A stretch of DNA of 15,746 nucleotides from an uncultured bacterium (GTDB lineage Bacteria; Armatimonadota; Zipacnadia; Zipacnadales; Zipacnadaceae). The stretch's first letter is position 1. Every line of letters begins with the position of its first letter. Where the stretch lies: positions 1 through 15,746 of the forward strand of contig CALFVE010000066.1 in NCBI GenBank assembly GCA_937928475.1. Direction: 5' to 3'. The translations under genes were made by a program, and so were the position numbers. Under the pieces are notes generated by a model. It searched no databases. It was given only the letters and a program-made list of their open reading frames with translations, and had not been told where the DNA came from. Below, piece after piece: positions 5,496 to 14,088 of this stretch.

Positions 5496-7595
5496 ATGCG
5501 TAGGCTCCGCGTTTTGAGTTGCTCCGCCATCTATCTGTTCATTTTGGGTAGTTTCACGCTCTCCTGTGTGATCCCGCCGGGGGCGTTCGCGGCGCCCCTC
5601 ATCGAGATCACCCGTCCCGAAGACGGCGGCGTGGTGTACGGTGAGTCCTATATTGACGTCGCCTACCGGGGCGAGCCGGGCAACCCGGTGGTCGCCATTC
5701 AGTTGTTCCTCGACGGCCAGAAAGTCAAGGAATGGCGACTGACCACCCCTCAGCAATCCGGCAGGCAGTCTTTCCCCTACAACTTTGCCCTGACCACCGG
5801 CGAGACCCACGTCATCTCGGCAGCCGCGATTGACGCCCAGGGTCAAAAAGGGAACGCCACCGTCAACGTGCGGGTGCAGAAGGCGACCGTGGGCGGCAGT
5901 CGGGCCGACAAACTGCCGCCGGTCATCAAGATTTTCTACCCCGCCCACGGGGCCAAACTCAGCGGCATCCAGAAGGTCAAGGCCGACGGGGAGGACGACA
6001 CCGGCATCACCACGGTGTTCTTCTACGTGGACGGCAAGTTCAAGAGCATGATCATGAACGCGCCGCCCTATGTCTACGACTGGGATACCACCAAGTATTC
6101 CGACGGCCCCCATGTGCTCAAGGTAGCGGCCTTCGACGCCGCGGAGAACCGGGGCGAGTCGGCCGAAGTCACCGTCTTTGTGGACAACAAGTCACTGACT
6201 CTGGAGGGCGCGGGGATACCGACGATAGAGCCCTCGCCGAGCGCACCCTTCAGCGCCGGGCCGAGCGCCGCCGCGGGTTCTCCACCTGCCGGCGGCGAGG
6301 CTCCGCGTCTGCAATCGTCGCCGGGCCCGGTGGAGGTGGCCTGGATGCCCACCCCGACGGCCCCAGAGATACCGGCGCTAGCGGGCGCGCCGCGGGTCGG
6401 GGAACCTGGTCGCAGCCCGGCGGCGTCCCTCCTAACCCCACCGGCGGCGCCGCGAGTCAGCGCGCCTCCCGCACCGGCTAGGGTGAGGACGCCTTCTGGG
6501 CCCGGTCTGCAGCCGGCCACCGTCGCCCCGCCGCCCACCAGTTCCCGCCCCAGCCTGATGGCGCTTACCCCGCTACCGAGTACCGGCCTGGCTCCTAGCG
6601 GCATGCGTACCCCACCGCCCTCCGAGATGCCCCGTACCGGCTCGGCTCACCTGACCTATGCTCTAGAGGGCATGATCGCGGCGACCGCGTCGCCTAGCCT
6701 GGCTGCGCCGGAGGGCGGGCTGCGCAGCGGCCTGCCGAGGGGATCGGTTCCCCTGGCGCGGCCAGCTGTTACCCCCGGCGTTGCGGTGGCGGGAGTCACC
6801 CCGCCCGCTTTCGCGCCGCTGCGGTCCACCGGAAGCCTCGGCCAGGTCGGCGTCGCCACGGCGCCCCTGGTCGCCGAGGGACTCAGCCAGGTGGCCTACG
6901 GTCAGCCGATACTCACGGTCTCCCCGGCGCGGAATGCTCAGCCCCCCAGCGAGACGAGGCTGGTCGGCATGCAGCCCCCCGCGCCTGGCCCGATTGCCGT
7001 CGCTCCGCAAACGGCGCCGGCGCTTACGACCAGCGAACCGGAGCGATTTGCCGCCGCCTCGGTGGCCGCGCCGCCCGGCCGGCCCAGCCCGGCGCGGGTA
7101 GATACTCCCCCGGCGGGAGCAACCCCGGCGCCGACCGTGGCCATGAGCCCCGGCATGGGGCGCCCGCCGCTGAGCGCGGAGCCCGGCGAGGCCCGGCCGC
7201 TGGTGGCCTCCTCGGTGCCGGTAGCGATCGCCAACATCCGCAACATTCAGATTGTCTTCAACGGCGAGCGCCTCAACCTGCGCGCGCTCCCGGAGGTCGC
7301 CAAAGGAGTTCCGGTCGCCGCCCTGCGCGAGATCTTCGAGCATACCAACGGCGTACTGTACTGGTTCCCCCAGGAGAAGAAGGTGCGCGCGGTCAGCGAC
7401 CAGGTGGACATGAGTCTGCAGATTGGCGACCCTCAGGTGCGAGTGAACGAGGAGACAAAAACCTTGGAGTTGGCTCCCTACCTCAAGCGGGGGCGGACCA
7501 TGGTGCCGCTGCAGTTCATCGCCGACACCCTGAACGTGACGATCACCTTTAACCCCGACAGCGGCCAGATCGTGATCAGCAGTAATGACTTCTAA
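5496..7595 (+). CDS. Secreted Ig-like and copper-amine-oxidase-N-type stalk domain protein
   Basis: 699 residues. A signal peptide (about 1-32, cleavage after PGAFA) directs export. Residues about 34-130 and 141-231 are two bacterial Ig-like beta domains; the second (VIKIFYPAHGAKL to VTVFVD) resembles the Big_7 type. Residues about 233-580 form a Pro/Ala/Ser-rich, low-complexity linker that is probably disordered. Residues about 581-699 match the copper amine oxidase N-terminal-like stalk domain: IVFNGERLNL, then GRTMVPLQFIADTLNV and GQIVIS. This domain is common in cell-surface proteins of Bacillota and Armatimonadota and despite its name need not bind copper. The role is probably adhesive or structural at the envelope; no catalytic motif is seen. 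GGAGG lies 8 nt before the ATG. The gene is a single-gene unit with its own promoter and a strong terminator. Confidence 0.8.
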   Translation: MRRLRVLSCSAIYLFILGSFTLSCVIPPGAFAAPLIEITRPEDGGVVYGESYIDVAYRGEPGNPVVAIQLFLDGQKVKEWRLTTPQQSGRQSFPYNFALTTGETHVISAAAIDAQGQKGNATVNVRVQKATVGGSRADKLPPVIKIFYPAHGAKLSGIQKVKADGEDDTGITTVFFYVDGKFKSMIMNAPPYVYDWDTTKYSDGPHVLKVAAFDAAENRGESAEVTVFVDNKSLTLEGAGIPTIEPSPSAPFSAGPSAAAGSPPAGGEAPRLQSSPGPVEVAWMPTPTAPEIPALAGAPRVGEPGRSPAASLLTPPAAPRVSAPPAPARVRTPSGPGLQPATVAPPPTSSRPSLMALTPLPSTGLAPSGMRTPPPSEMPRTGSAHLTYALEGMIAATASPSLAAPEGGLRSGLPRGSVPLARPAVTPGVAVAGVTPPAFAPLRSTGSLGQVGVATAPLVAEGLSQVAYGQPILTVSPARNAQPPSETRLVGMQPPAPGPIAVAPQTAPALTTSEPERFAAASVAAPPGRPSPARVDTPPAGATPAPTVAMSPGMGRPPLSAEPGEARPLVASSVPVAIANIRNIQIVFNGERLNLRALPEVAKGVPVAALREIFEHTNGVLYWFPQEKKVRAVSDQVDMSLQIGDPQVRVNEETKTLELAPYLKRGRTMVPLQFIADTLNVTITFNPDSGQIVISSNDF

Positions 7596-7654
7596 AGAAC
7601 CACTGCCACACGCCCCGCCAGGCGGCGGCGCACGGCACATTGCAGATTCTGCCT

Positions 7655-7689
7655 AAACAGTCCTGTCGTTCGGCAGGGCTGTTTTGTGC
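7655..7689 (+). terminator. Intrinsic terminator after the stalk-domain gene
   Basis: AAACAG (7655-7660) pairs with CTGTTT (7679-7684). The stem continues inward through TCCTGTC/GGCAGGG with some G-U pairs to a GTTC tetraloop, about 13 bp in all, and is followed by TTTTGTG. This is the clearest terminator in the window. It lies 60 nt after the stop codon. Confidence 0.75.
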
Positions 7690-7695
7690 TATACT
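7687..7695 (+). promoter_or_regulatory. Extended -10 promoter candidate for lysA
   Basis: TGC-TATACT (7687-7695) forms an extended -10 element immediately after the terminator T-run. No good -35 is visible, which extended -10 promoters can tolerate. A start near 7702 would give a leader of about 30 nt to the lysA ATG at 7733. Confidence 0.4.
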
Positions 7696-7732
7696 TGGCC
7701 AGACTTGGCCTTGTGAAGGGAGAAGCTGTTTG

Positions 7733-9058
7733 ATGGGGTCCTATCAACCCATGCTTTTCGGCACCCAGCGGATCAACGCCGCCGGGCACCTGGAGATTGG
7801 CGGCTGTGACACCGTGGCCCTGGCTGAGGAGTTCGGTACGCCGCTGTACGTGCTCGACGAGGCGCACCTGCGCGAGCGCTGCCGCGAGTATCTGCGCGCC
7901 TTCCGCGCCCGCCTGCCCGAGGTGGAGGTCGCCTACGCCGGCAAGGCGCTGCTGGTCAAGGCGCTGTGTCGGATTGTGGAGCAGGAGGGCTTGGCGCTGG
8001 ACGTAGCCAGCGCGGGGGAACTGTACACCGCGCTGCAGGCCGGATTCCCTGCCCAGCGCGTCAAACTGCACGGCAACTTCAAGTCTGACCAGGAACTGCT
8101 CATGGCCCTGCACGAGTCGGTGGGACGGGTGGTGGTGGATAGCCTGAGCGAAATCGAGCGTCTTTCCCGCTTCGCTCAGACGGAGGGCCGGGAGGCGGAC
8201 ATCCTTATTCGGGTGGCCCCGGGCATCAAGACCCAGACGCACACTTTCATCCAGACCGGGCAGCTAGACAGCAAGTTCGGGCTATCCCTGTCCACCAGCG
8301 CCGCCCTGGAAGGGGTCAAACTGGCCCTGGAGTCCCCCGGGCTGCGCCTACGAGGACTCCACGCGCACATCGGCTCACAGCTGTTCGGTCTGGACTGCTT
8401 TCAGAAGGCGGCGGAACTGATGGTCGAGTTCATGGCCCAGGTGCGCGAGCGGTTCGGGGTCGTGCTAGAGGAGCTCGACCTGGGGGGAGGCCTGGGCATA
8501 GCCTACACCCCGGAGGATACACCGCCCACCATCGAGGAACTGGCCGAGATCATGGTGGGCGGGCTACAGCACGCTTGTGCGAGGGCGGACTACCCCGTTC
8601 CCAAACTGATCCTGGAGCCGGGGCGTTCTATCGTGGGCACGGCCGGGACCACGCTCTACCGCGTGGGGCCGGTCAAGCACATTCCCGGTGTACGCACCTA
8701 TGTCGCGGTAGATGGCGGCCTGTCCGACAATCCCCGCCCGGCGCTGTATGACGCCGAGTACACCGCGCTAGTCGCCAACAAGGCCGACCAGGAACCTACC
8801 CAGCCCGTGCGCGTGGCTGGCAAGCACTGCGAGACCGACACCCTGCTCGCCGAAGTAACCATCCAGCCGGTGGAAGAGGGCGACCTGCTGGCCGTCTTTT
8901 CGACCGGGGCCTACAACTACGCCATGGCCTCCAACTACAATCGCTTCTGCCGCCCGGCGATGGTGCTGGTGAGCGAGGGCCAAGCGGATTTGATCGTACT
9001 GCGGGAGACCCTGGATGATCTCATCGCCCAGGACGTAATTCCCCCTCGACTGCAATAG
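7733..9058 (+). CDS. lysA: Diaminopimelate decarboxylase
   Basis: 441 residues. It converts meso-diaminopimelate to L-lysine and CO2 with pyridoxal phosphate, the last step of lysine synthesis. Visible motifs are the PLP-binding lysine in YAGKAL (Lys71), HGNFKS (from His113), HIGSQ (His212), the phosphate-binding GGGLG (251-255), EPGRS (295-299), the CET segment (Cys366-Glu367; commonly CES) and the active-site tyrosine region GAYNYAMASNYN (Tyr394). All catalytic elements are in place. The frame is open upstream to a TTG at 7640, but that extension would include the terminator hairpin. ATG 7733 follows GGGAG at about 10 nt and gives the normal N-terminus. It is followed after 58 nt by the M50 protease on the same strand. 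Confidence 0.95.
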   Translation: MGSYQPMLFGTQRINAAGHLEIGGCDTVALAEEFGTPLYVLDEAHLRERCREYLRAFRARLPEVEVAYAGKALLVKALCRIVEQEGLALDVASAGELYTALQAGFPAQRVKLHGNFKSDQELLMALHESVGRVVVDSLSEIERLSRFAQTEGREADILIRVAPGIKTQTHTFIQTGQLDSKFGLSLSTSAALEGVKLALESPGLRLRGLHAHIGSQLFGLDCFQKAAELMVEFMAQVRERFGVVLEELDLGGGLGIAYTPEDTPPTIEELAEIMVGGLQHACARADYPVPKLILEPGRSIVGTAGTTLYRVGPVKHIPGVRTYVAVDGGLSDNPRPALYDAEYTALVANKADQEPTQPVRVAGKHCETDTLLAEVTIQPVEEGDLLAVFSTGAYNYAMASNYNRFCRPAMVLVSEGQADLIVLRETLDDLIAQDVIPPRLQ

Positions 9059-9116
9059 GCCGAGGGTCGCCGCCGGCGGGCCATAGAGCGCCTCGGGCAC
9101 AACGCCGCTTCCGACC

Positions 9117-9746
9117 ATGGGACTACTAGAGAACCTGCGCCAGGGCAATCTGACCGGGATTCTCGAGACTATCATCGCCGTAGCGATCGCCCTCACGGTG
9201 CACGAGTACGCGCACGCCAAGGTGGCCGACTGGGCCGGCGACCCCACTCCGCGCAGCCAGGGCCGGGTGACCCTCAATCCGCTGGCTCACTACGATCCCC
9301 TGGGGACCACCCTGTTTCTGCTCTTGGGCTTCGGTTGGGGCAAGCCGGTGCCGGTCAATCCGCTCAAGTTTCGTCGGCCGCGCCGGGACGACGTGCTGGT
9401 CTCCGCGGCGGGCGCGGGGGCCAACCTCCTCACGGCGGTGCTCTTCGGGTTGCTGCTCAGATTTCGGGTAGTGCCCGCGCCCTATCAGGAGCTAGTGTTC
9501 TTCATCGTCGCCCTCAACGTGGTGCTGGCCCTGTTCAACCTGATCCCGCTATACCCTTTGGACGGCTCTCACATCCTGGTGGGGCTCTTTCCCTATCGCC
9601 AGGCTCACAAGATCAACCTGTTCTATCAGCGGTGGGGAATGCTCCCCTTGCTTTTCTTGTTCCTTGCCCTCTCTTTCTTGCCCCTGTTGCAGGTGCCCCT
9701 GGGATTCATTATGCAACTCATCATCGGTGGGGGAATGAGGGGCTGA
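9117..9746 (+). CDS. Site-2-protease-type intramembrane metalloprotease (M50)
   Basis: 209 residues, a short S2P of the kind with no PDZ domain. The zinc motif HEYAH (His29, Glu30, His33) lies in the first membrane helix. The NPLAHYDPLG segment (54-63) and the third ligand in NLIPLYPLDG (Asp149) are typical of this subfamily. Further hydrophobic segments lie around 64-78, 96-115, 126-145 and 170-200. Such proteases cut membrane-bound regulators or signal peptides within the bilayer; the substrate here is unknown. No clear Shine-Dalgarno precedes the ATG. In many Bacillota and relatives a gene of this type sits near scpAB, as here. The gap to the next gene is 22 nt, suggesting co-transcription. 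Confidence 0.92.
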   Translation: MGLLENLRQGNLTGILETIIAVAIALTVHEYAHAKVADWAGDPTPRSQGRVTLNPLAHYDPLGTTLFLLLGFGWGKPVPVNPLKFRRPRRDDVLVSAAGAGANLLTAVLFGLLLRFRVVPAPYQELVFFIVALNVVLALFNLIPLYPLDGSHILVGLFPYRQAHKINLFYQRWGMLPLLFLFLALSFLPLLQVPLGFIMQLIIGGGMRG

Positions 9747-9768
9747 AGCCAGGAAGGGAGGTGGCGGC

Positions 9769-10854
9769 ATGGCCCAGGCCGGGCTGAAGAAAGCCGTGGT
9801 GCTGTGCGCCGGAGAGGGAACGCGGCTGCGGCCGCTGACCTTCTCCCGGCCCAAGCACTTGTTGCCGGTGGCGGGGCGGCCGCTGCTGGGATGGGCGCTC
9901 GACGCCCTGGCGGAGGCTGGCGTTGAGCAGGTTGCCCTGGTGGTCGGGCATCGGCCCGAGGCGATCCAGCGTTACGTCGGCGACGGCAGCGCCTGGGGGC
10001 TGCGGGCCTGCTATGTGACCCAGGAGAAGCCGCTCGGGCTGGCTCATGCCGTCGCTTGCGCCCGACACTTTGTGGGCGAAGACGAGTTCCTCGTCTACCT
10101 CGGCGACAACCTCCTAGAGTTCGGCGTGCGGGCCCTGGTCGAGGCCTACCTCGCTCAGCGGCCCGTGGCGGCGCTGTTCGTCAAAGAGGTAGAGGACCCC
10201 CGGGCCTACGGCGTGGTGGTTACCGAGGGGGATCGTGTCGTGTCCGTGGTGGAAAAGCCCGCGGATCCGCCCAGCAACCTGGCGATCGTGGGCGCCTACG
10301 CTTTTAGCCCTGCGATCATGCAGGCCATCCGAGAGACGCCGCCCTCCCCGCGGGGAGAGTACGAGATCACGGACGCCATCCAGCGCTTGGTCGCCGGCCC
10401 GGGCGAAGTGATCGCCGTGCCGGTGCAGGGCTTCTGGGAGGATGCCGGTCGTCCCGCCGAGCTGCTGCTCGCCAACCGCCTCTATCTGGACCGTATGGAA
10501 CCCAAGCTCCTGGGTCATGTCAACGCCCGGAGCCGTGTTGAGGGTCCGGTACAGGTCGGTCGAGGTACCCGGGTGACCAACTGCACCCTGTTCGGTCCTT
10601 GCCTGGTGGGCGAAAACTGCGTGCTCAGCGACTCTGTGATCGGTCCGTACGTCTCAATAGATGCGGGCACCTACGTCAGTGACAGCCGCGTGGAGAACTG
10701 CATTGTGCAGCAGGACTGCAAGATCCGCCACTTGCAGGGGGGCCTGCGCGATTCTGTGCTGGGCACTCAGGTGGAGGTTCTGGGCCGCGAAGGCGGCTCG
10801 CAGAACCCGCTCAGCCTCCTGCTGGGTGACATGAGCAGCATCCGGCTGTTCTGA
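9769..10854 (+). CDS. rmlA: Glucose-1-phosphate thymidylyltransferase, long type
   Basis: 361 residues. The N-terminal nucleotidyltransferase domain shows GEGTRLRP (15-22) with the conserved Lys29, EKPLG (86-90), LGDN (111-114), VEKP (161-164), VGAYAF (174-179), GEYEITDA (196-203) and the late WEDAG (223-227). The C-terminal part (about 250-345) has hexapeptide-like repeats of a left-handed beta helix and ends in GDMSSIRLF, as in the long RmlA (StrD-like) group. The expected reaction is dTTP plus glucose-1-phosphate to dTDP-glucose, feeding dTDP-rhamnose or other surface sugars. Nucleotide and sugar preference cannot be settled by eye. No rmlBCD genes are in the window. GGAGGT lies 6-7 nt before the ATG, a strong ribosome site. 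Confidence 0.85.
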   Translation: MAQAGLKKAVVLCAGEGTRLRPLTFSRPKHLLPVAGRPLLGWALDALAEAGVEQVALVVGHRPEAIQRYVGDGSAWGLRACYVTQEKPLGLAHAVACARHFVGEDEFLVYLGDNLLEFGVRALVEAYLAQRPVAALFVKEVEDPRAYGVVVTEGDRVVSVVEKPADPPSNLAIVGAYAFSPAIMQAIRETPPSPRGEYEITDAIQRLVAGPGEVIAVPVQGFWEDAGRPAELLLANRLYLDRMEPKLLGHVNARSRVEGPVQVGRGTRVTNCTLFGPCLVGENCVLSDSVIGPYVSIDAGTYVSDSRVENCIVQQDCKIRHLQGGLRDSVLGTQVEVLGREGGSQNPLSLLLGDMSSIRLF

Positions 10855-10989
10855 CCTGTACCAGAGGACAGCCGTGAGGCCGGGCCCGTTGCTTCCCCTA
10901 GCCGAAGCCGCAGGCGCGGGAGGAAGGCTGGGGGGCGAGGCAGCGACGGACCCGCGGGAGCACTTCGTTGTGCCGGCGTAGGACGAGAG

Positions 10990-11784
10990 ATGAGCCGAGC
11001 CACCGCCTCAACCGAAGAGATCGCTTTCACCGGCTACCCAGTGAAGATCTATGCCTTCGCCGGGCCCCTTGACCTGCTCCTGCATCTGGCCCGCACCCAG
11101 GAGGTGGACCTCGCCGAGATTCCGGTCGCCGAGATCACGCAGCAGTTTCTCGAATACCTGCACACTATGCAGGAGATCAACATCGAGATCACCGGCGAAT
11201 TCCTGGTCACCGCGGCGGCGCTTGCCTACCTCAAATCCAAGACGCTTCTCCCACCGGAGCCGGAGCCGGAGCCGGAGGAGGAGGAGCCCGTCGAGGACCC
11301 CGCCGTGGAACTGCAACGGCGTTTGGCACAATACCACATCTACAAGGAAGCCGCTGAGCGGCTATCCTCGGCACGGCGGCTGCGCGAGCGCATCTTCCTG
11401 CGTCCTGTGGAGGAGGACATGGGGCTGGAGGCCGGCTACGTGACCCTCAAGGACGTGTCGCTCTTTGACATGGTGGGAGCAGTCAACCAGCTGCTCAAGC
11501 GCGCGCTGCCCGAGCCGGTGGGTCGCGTCCACCTGCCCCGCCTGAGCGTTCGCGATCGGATTGAGGAGATCCTGCTGCGCCTGGCGACCGAGCAGCGCGA
11601 CCTGACCTTCTCCGACCTGGTGGGTATGCCGGCCACCCGCACCGAGATCATCATCACCTTCCTGGCGTTGCTGGAACTGCTCCGCCGGGAGGAGATCGAG
11701 GTGCACCAGGAGGGGTGGGGCGGAGAGATTCTGGTGAGGCGATCGGGGGCGACTCGACCGGAGGGTGAGTCCGTCGCCACCTGA
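10990..11784 (+). CDS. scpA: Segregation and condensation protein A (kleisin)
   Basis: 264 residues. ScpA is the kleisin that bridges SMC heads in the bacterial condensin. The N-terminal helical domain shows FAGPLDLLLHL (23-33), followed by EFLVTAAALAYLKSKTLLP (70-88), the most conserved ScpA segment. A short acidic linker follows (88-100, an EP repeat then EEEE). The C-terminal winged helix (about 185-250) contains TFSDLVG and ITFLALLELLRREEIEV. Length and layout are normal. A weak GGACGAGAG ribosome site precedes the ATG. It is 135 nt after rmlA and, unusually, 232 nt before scpB. Confidence 0.95.
   Translation: MSRATASTEEIAFTGYPVKIYAFAGPLDLLLHLARTQEVDLAEIPVAEITQQFLEYLHTMQEINIEITGEFLVTAAALAYLKSKTLLPPEPEPEPEEEEPVEDPAVELQRRLAQYHIYKEAAERLSSARRLRERIFLRPVEEDMGLEAGYVTLKDVSLFDMVGAVNQLLKRALPEPVGRVHLPRLSVRDRIEEILLRLATEQRDLTFSDLVGMPATRTEIIITFLALLELLRREEIEVHQEGWGGEILVRRSGATRPEGESVAT
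11254..11286 (+). repeat. Hexanucleotide microsatellite inside scpA
   Basis: Four tandem CCGGAG units (11254-11277) are followed by three GAG triplets (11278-11286), encoding an EPEPEPEEEE linker. The units are multiples of three, so slippage would change linker length without breaking the frame. Confidence 0.8.
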
Positions 11785-11938
11785 GTAAGTGGCCGTCGCG
11801 CAGGACCCGCGGCGCGACCGGCTGCCACCCGAGGGGGAATCGCGGCGGGCGCCCTTGGATTTGCCTGAGCCTGCGGTTTCGTCAGCGGCATCCAGAGTGG
11901 AGCGCAAGGCGGGGTCGGTCCGCGGCCTCAGTCGCTCC

Positions 11939-11968
11939 TTGACTGTTCGCTCTCCCCTGCATTATGAT
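11939..11968 (+). promoter_or_regulatory. Sigma70-type promoter for scpB
   Basis: TTGACT (11939-11944), an 18-nt spacer and TATGAT (11963-11968), each hexamer one mismatch from consensus. The predicted start near 11975 gives a leader of about 42 nt. The rest of the 232-nt gap after scpA shows no gene or clear structure. Confidence 0.6.
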
Positions 11969-12016
11969 ACCTGTGCTTCGGGGCCTGCGCCGCAGCACTG
12001 CTCACCGATCACCATC

Positions 12017-12591
<575 letters not shown>

Positions 12592-12610
<19 letters not shown>

Positions 12611-14088
12611 TCTGCGTCTGTTGCGCCTTGGCTCTGGCTGCATCTGGCGAAGCCCAGCCTCCGACTCCCGGCGCGGCCAGCCTCACCTCGGCCGGCGGGA
12701 AGAAGCCCGCGGCTCGCTCGCCGCGCGGGGGAACTGCGGCGGCCCGGGGCCGAGCCGGAGTTCGCCCCCAGCCCTCGGCGGTTTTCCACCAGCCCCACGC
12801 CGTCGGCTCGCCGGTTGCGCCGCCTCCCATTCAGGGTGAGGCTTGTGTACTGGTGGACTTCGCCTCCGGTCAAGTGCTGTGCTCCCTCGATCCCCACCGG
12901 CGCTTGTATCCGGCCAGCCTAACCAAGATGATGACGGCCGTCCTGGTCGCCGAGCGCTGCCGCCCTGATGAGTGGGTGACCGTCTCTGCCGAGGCCGCCG
13001 CCGTGGGAGAGACCAGCCTCAACCTCCAGGCCGGTCAGCAGGTGACGGTGCGGGATCTCCTCACCGGCGCCGTAGTCAAGTCGGCCAACGATGCCGCGGC
13101 CGCGCTGGCTTGTCACCTCTCCGGCTCCCAGGCCAAGTTCGCAGACTTGATGAATATCCGGGCGCGGGAGTTGGGCCTGCGGGGCACTCATTTCGTCAAT
13201 CCCCACGGGTTACATCATCCGAATCATTACACCACCGCTGCTGATTTGGCTACCCTCGCCCGCGCTTTCATGACCTACCCGCTATTGCGAGAGATCACTC
13301 GCTTGCCCGAGGCCGACCTGCCCAGTCTTCAGCCGGGGCAAAGCCGGCATGTGTGGAACCAGAACCGCTTGCTCAGGCGTTGGGGAGAGTGTACCGGCAT
13401 CAAAGGAGGGTACACAAGACAGGCAGGGAAGTGCGTGGCCGCGGCGGCGCGCCGCGGCGGCTGGGACCTGATTTGCGTGGTGCTCAAGAGCGGTGAGGTG
13501 TGGGAGGACGCCCGGCGGCTGTTGGAATGGGGCTTCGCCAACTACCGCCGGGTCCTGCCCACCGCAGCGCTGCGCGAGGGCTGCCAGGTACGCGTCTGGG
13601 GCGGAAAGCAGGAGTACGTCCCCGCCGCCCTGGGCGGCACAGCCGCCTTCGTCCTGCCGCGCGGCGCTCGCGCCGACTGGCAGGTCGAACTCCTCCCTCA
13701 GGACCAGCGCGCCCCGGTAACCGTGGGCCAGGAGGTAGGCACCGCCCTGGTGCGGCTGCCCGGGCAAGCAGAGCGCCGCCTGCCCCTGGTGGCCCTGGCG
13801 GACGTGCCGCCGCTGGAGCCGGTGGTCACCCAGGGGCAGGCTCTCTGGGCTGTCCTCCTGCTGTCGGGAGCAGTGCTGCTTTATGGAACGGCTAGCAAAA
13901 TTCTTGGCACGCGCCGGCGTCGCCTCGCGGCGGGCCAGCGAGCGTTTGATCTGCGCGGGGCGCGTGTCGGTGGACGGCAAAGTGGTGACCTCCCCCGCCG
14001 CCCAGGTAGACCCCGACCGCAGCGTGGTGCGGGTGGACGGAAAATTGCTGCGCGTGCCCGCCGAGTCCCTCTACGTCGTCCTAAATAA
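12592..14088 (+). CDS. dacB: D-alanyl-D-alanine carboxypeptidase (PBP5-type, S11 family)
   Basis: It removes the terminal D-Ala from peptidoglycan stem peptides outside the membrane. Numbering from the proposed AUU start at 12592: signal peptide 1-20, Pro/Ala-rich spacer to about 80, then the serine-peptidase domain with SLTK (Ser109-Lys112), SAN (164-166) and, in place of KTG, KGG (271-273) within GIKGGYTRQAG. A beta-rich C-terminal domain and a terminal membrane helix (WAVLLLSGAVLLYG) follow. The only canonical start is TTG 12628, which would lose the signal-peptide core and has no ribosome site. After the helix the frame stays open for 66 more residues (19 Arg), overlapping rluB by 206 nt. 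Position after scpAB matches B. subtilis dacB, hence the symbol. The start and the C-terminal end are the uncertain parts. Confidence 0.85.

Noticed and set aside
5365..5517. 50-codon upstream open frame in the leader of the stalk-domain gene
   Set aside because: It begins soon after the predicted transcription start and overlaps the gene start by 22 nt, so a leader peptide was considered. It has no ribosome site, and its composition matches random GC-rich sequence.
3699..6113. 804-codon open frame on the minus strand
   Set aside because: It runs antisense through three plus-strand genes with clear family motifs. High GC and codon-position bias leave antisense frames open, and its translation shows no domain, only Gly/Val/His/Gln-rich sequence.
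6663..7640. 325-codon minus-strand open frame
   Set aside because: Antisense to the linker and stalk domain of the secreted protein; it is compositional and has no recognisable motif or ribosome site.
7640..7732. Upstream extension of lysA to a TTG
   Set aside because: It would translate through the terminator hairpin at 7655-7685, and the extra 31 residues are not part of the family.
11254..11286. scpA microsatellite as a phase-variation switch
   Set aside because: All units are multiples of three, so copy-number change cannot shift the frame; at most it tunes linker length.
11789..12016. Upstream extension of scpB to a GTG
   Set aside because: The 76 extra residues resemble no ScpB sequence, and the extension contains the promoter at 11939-11968.
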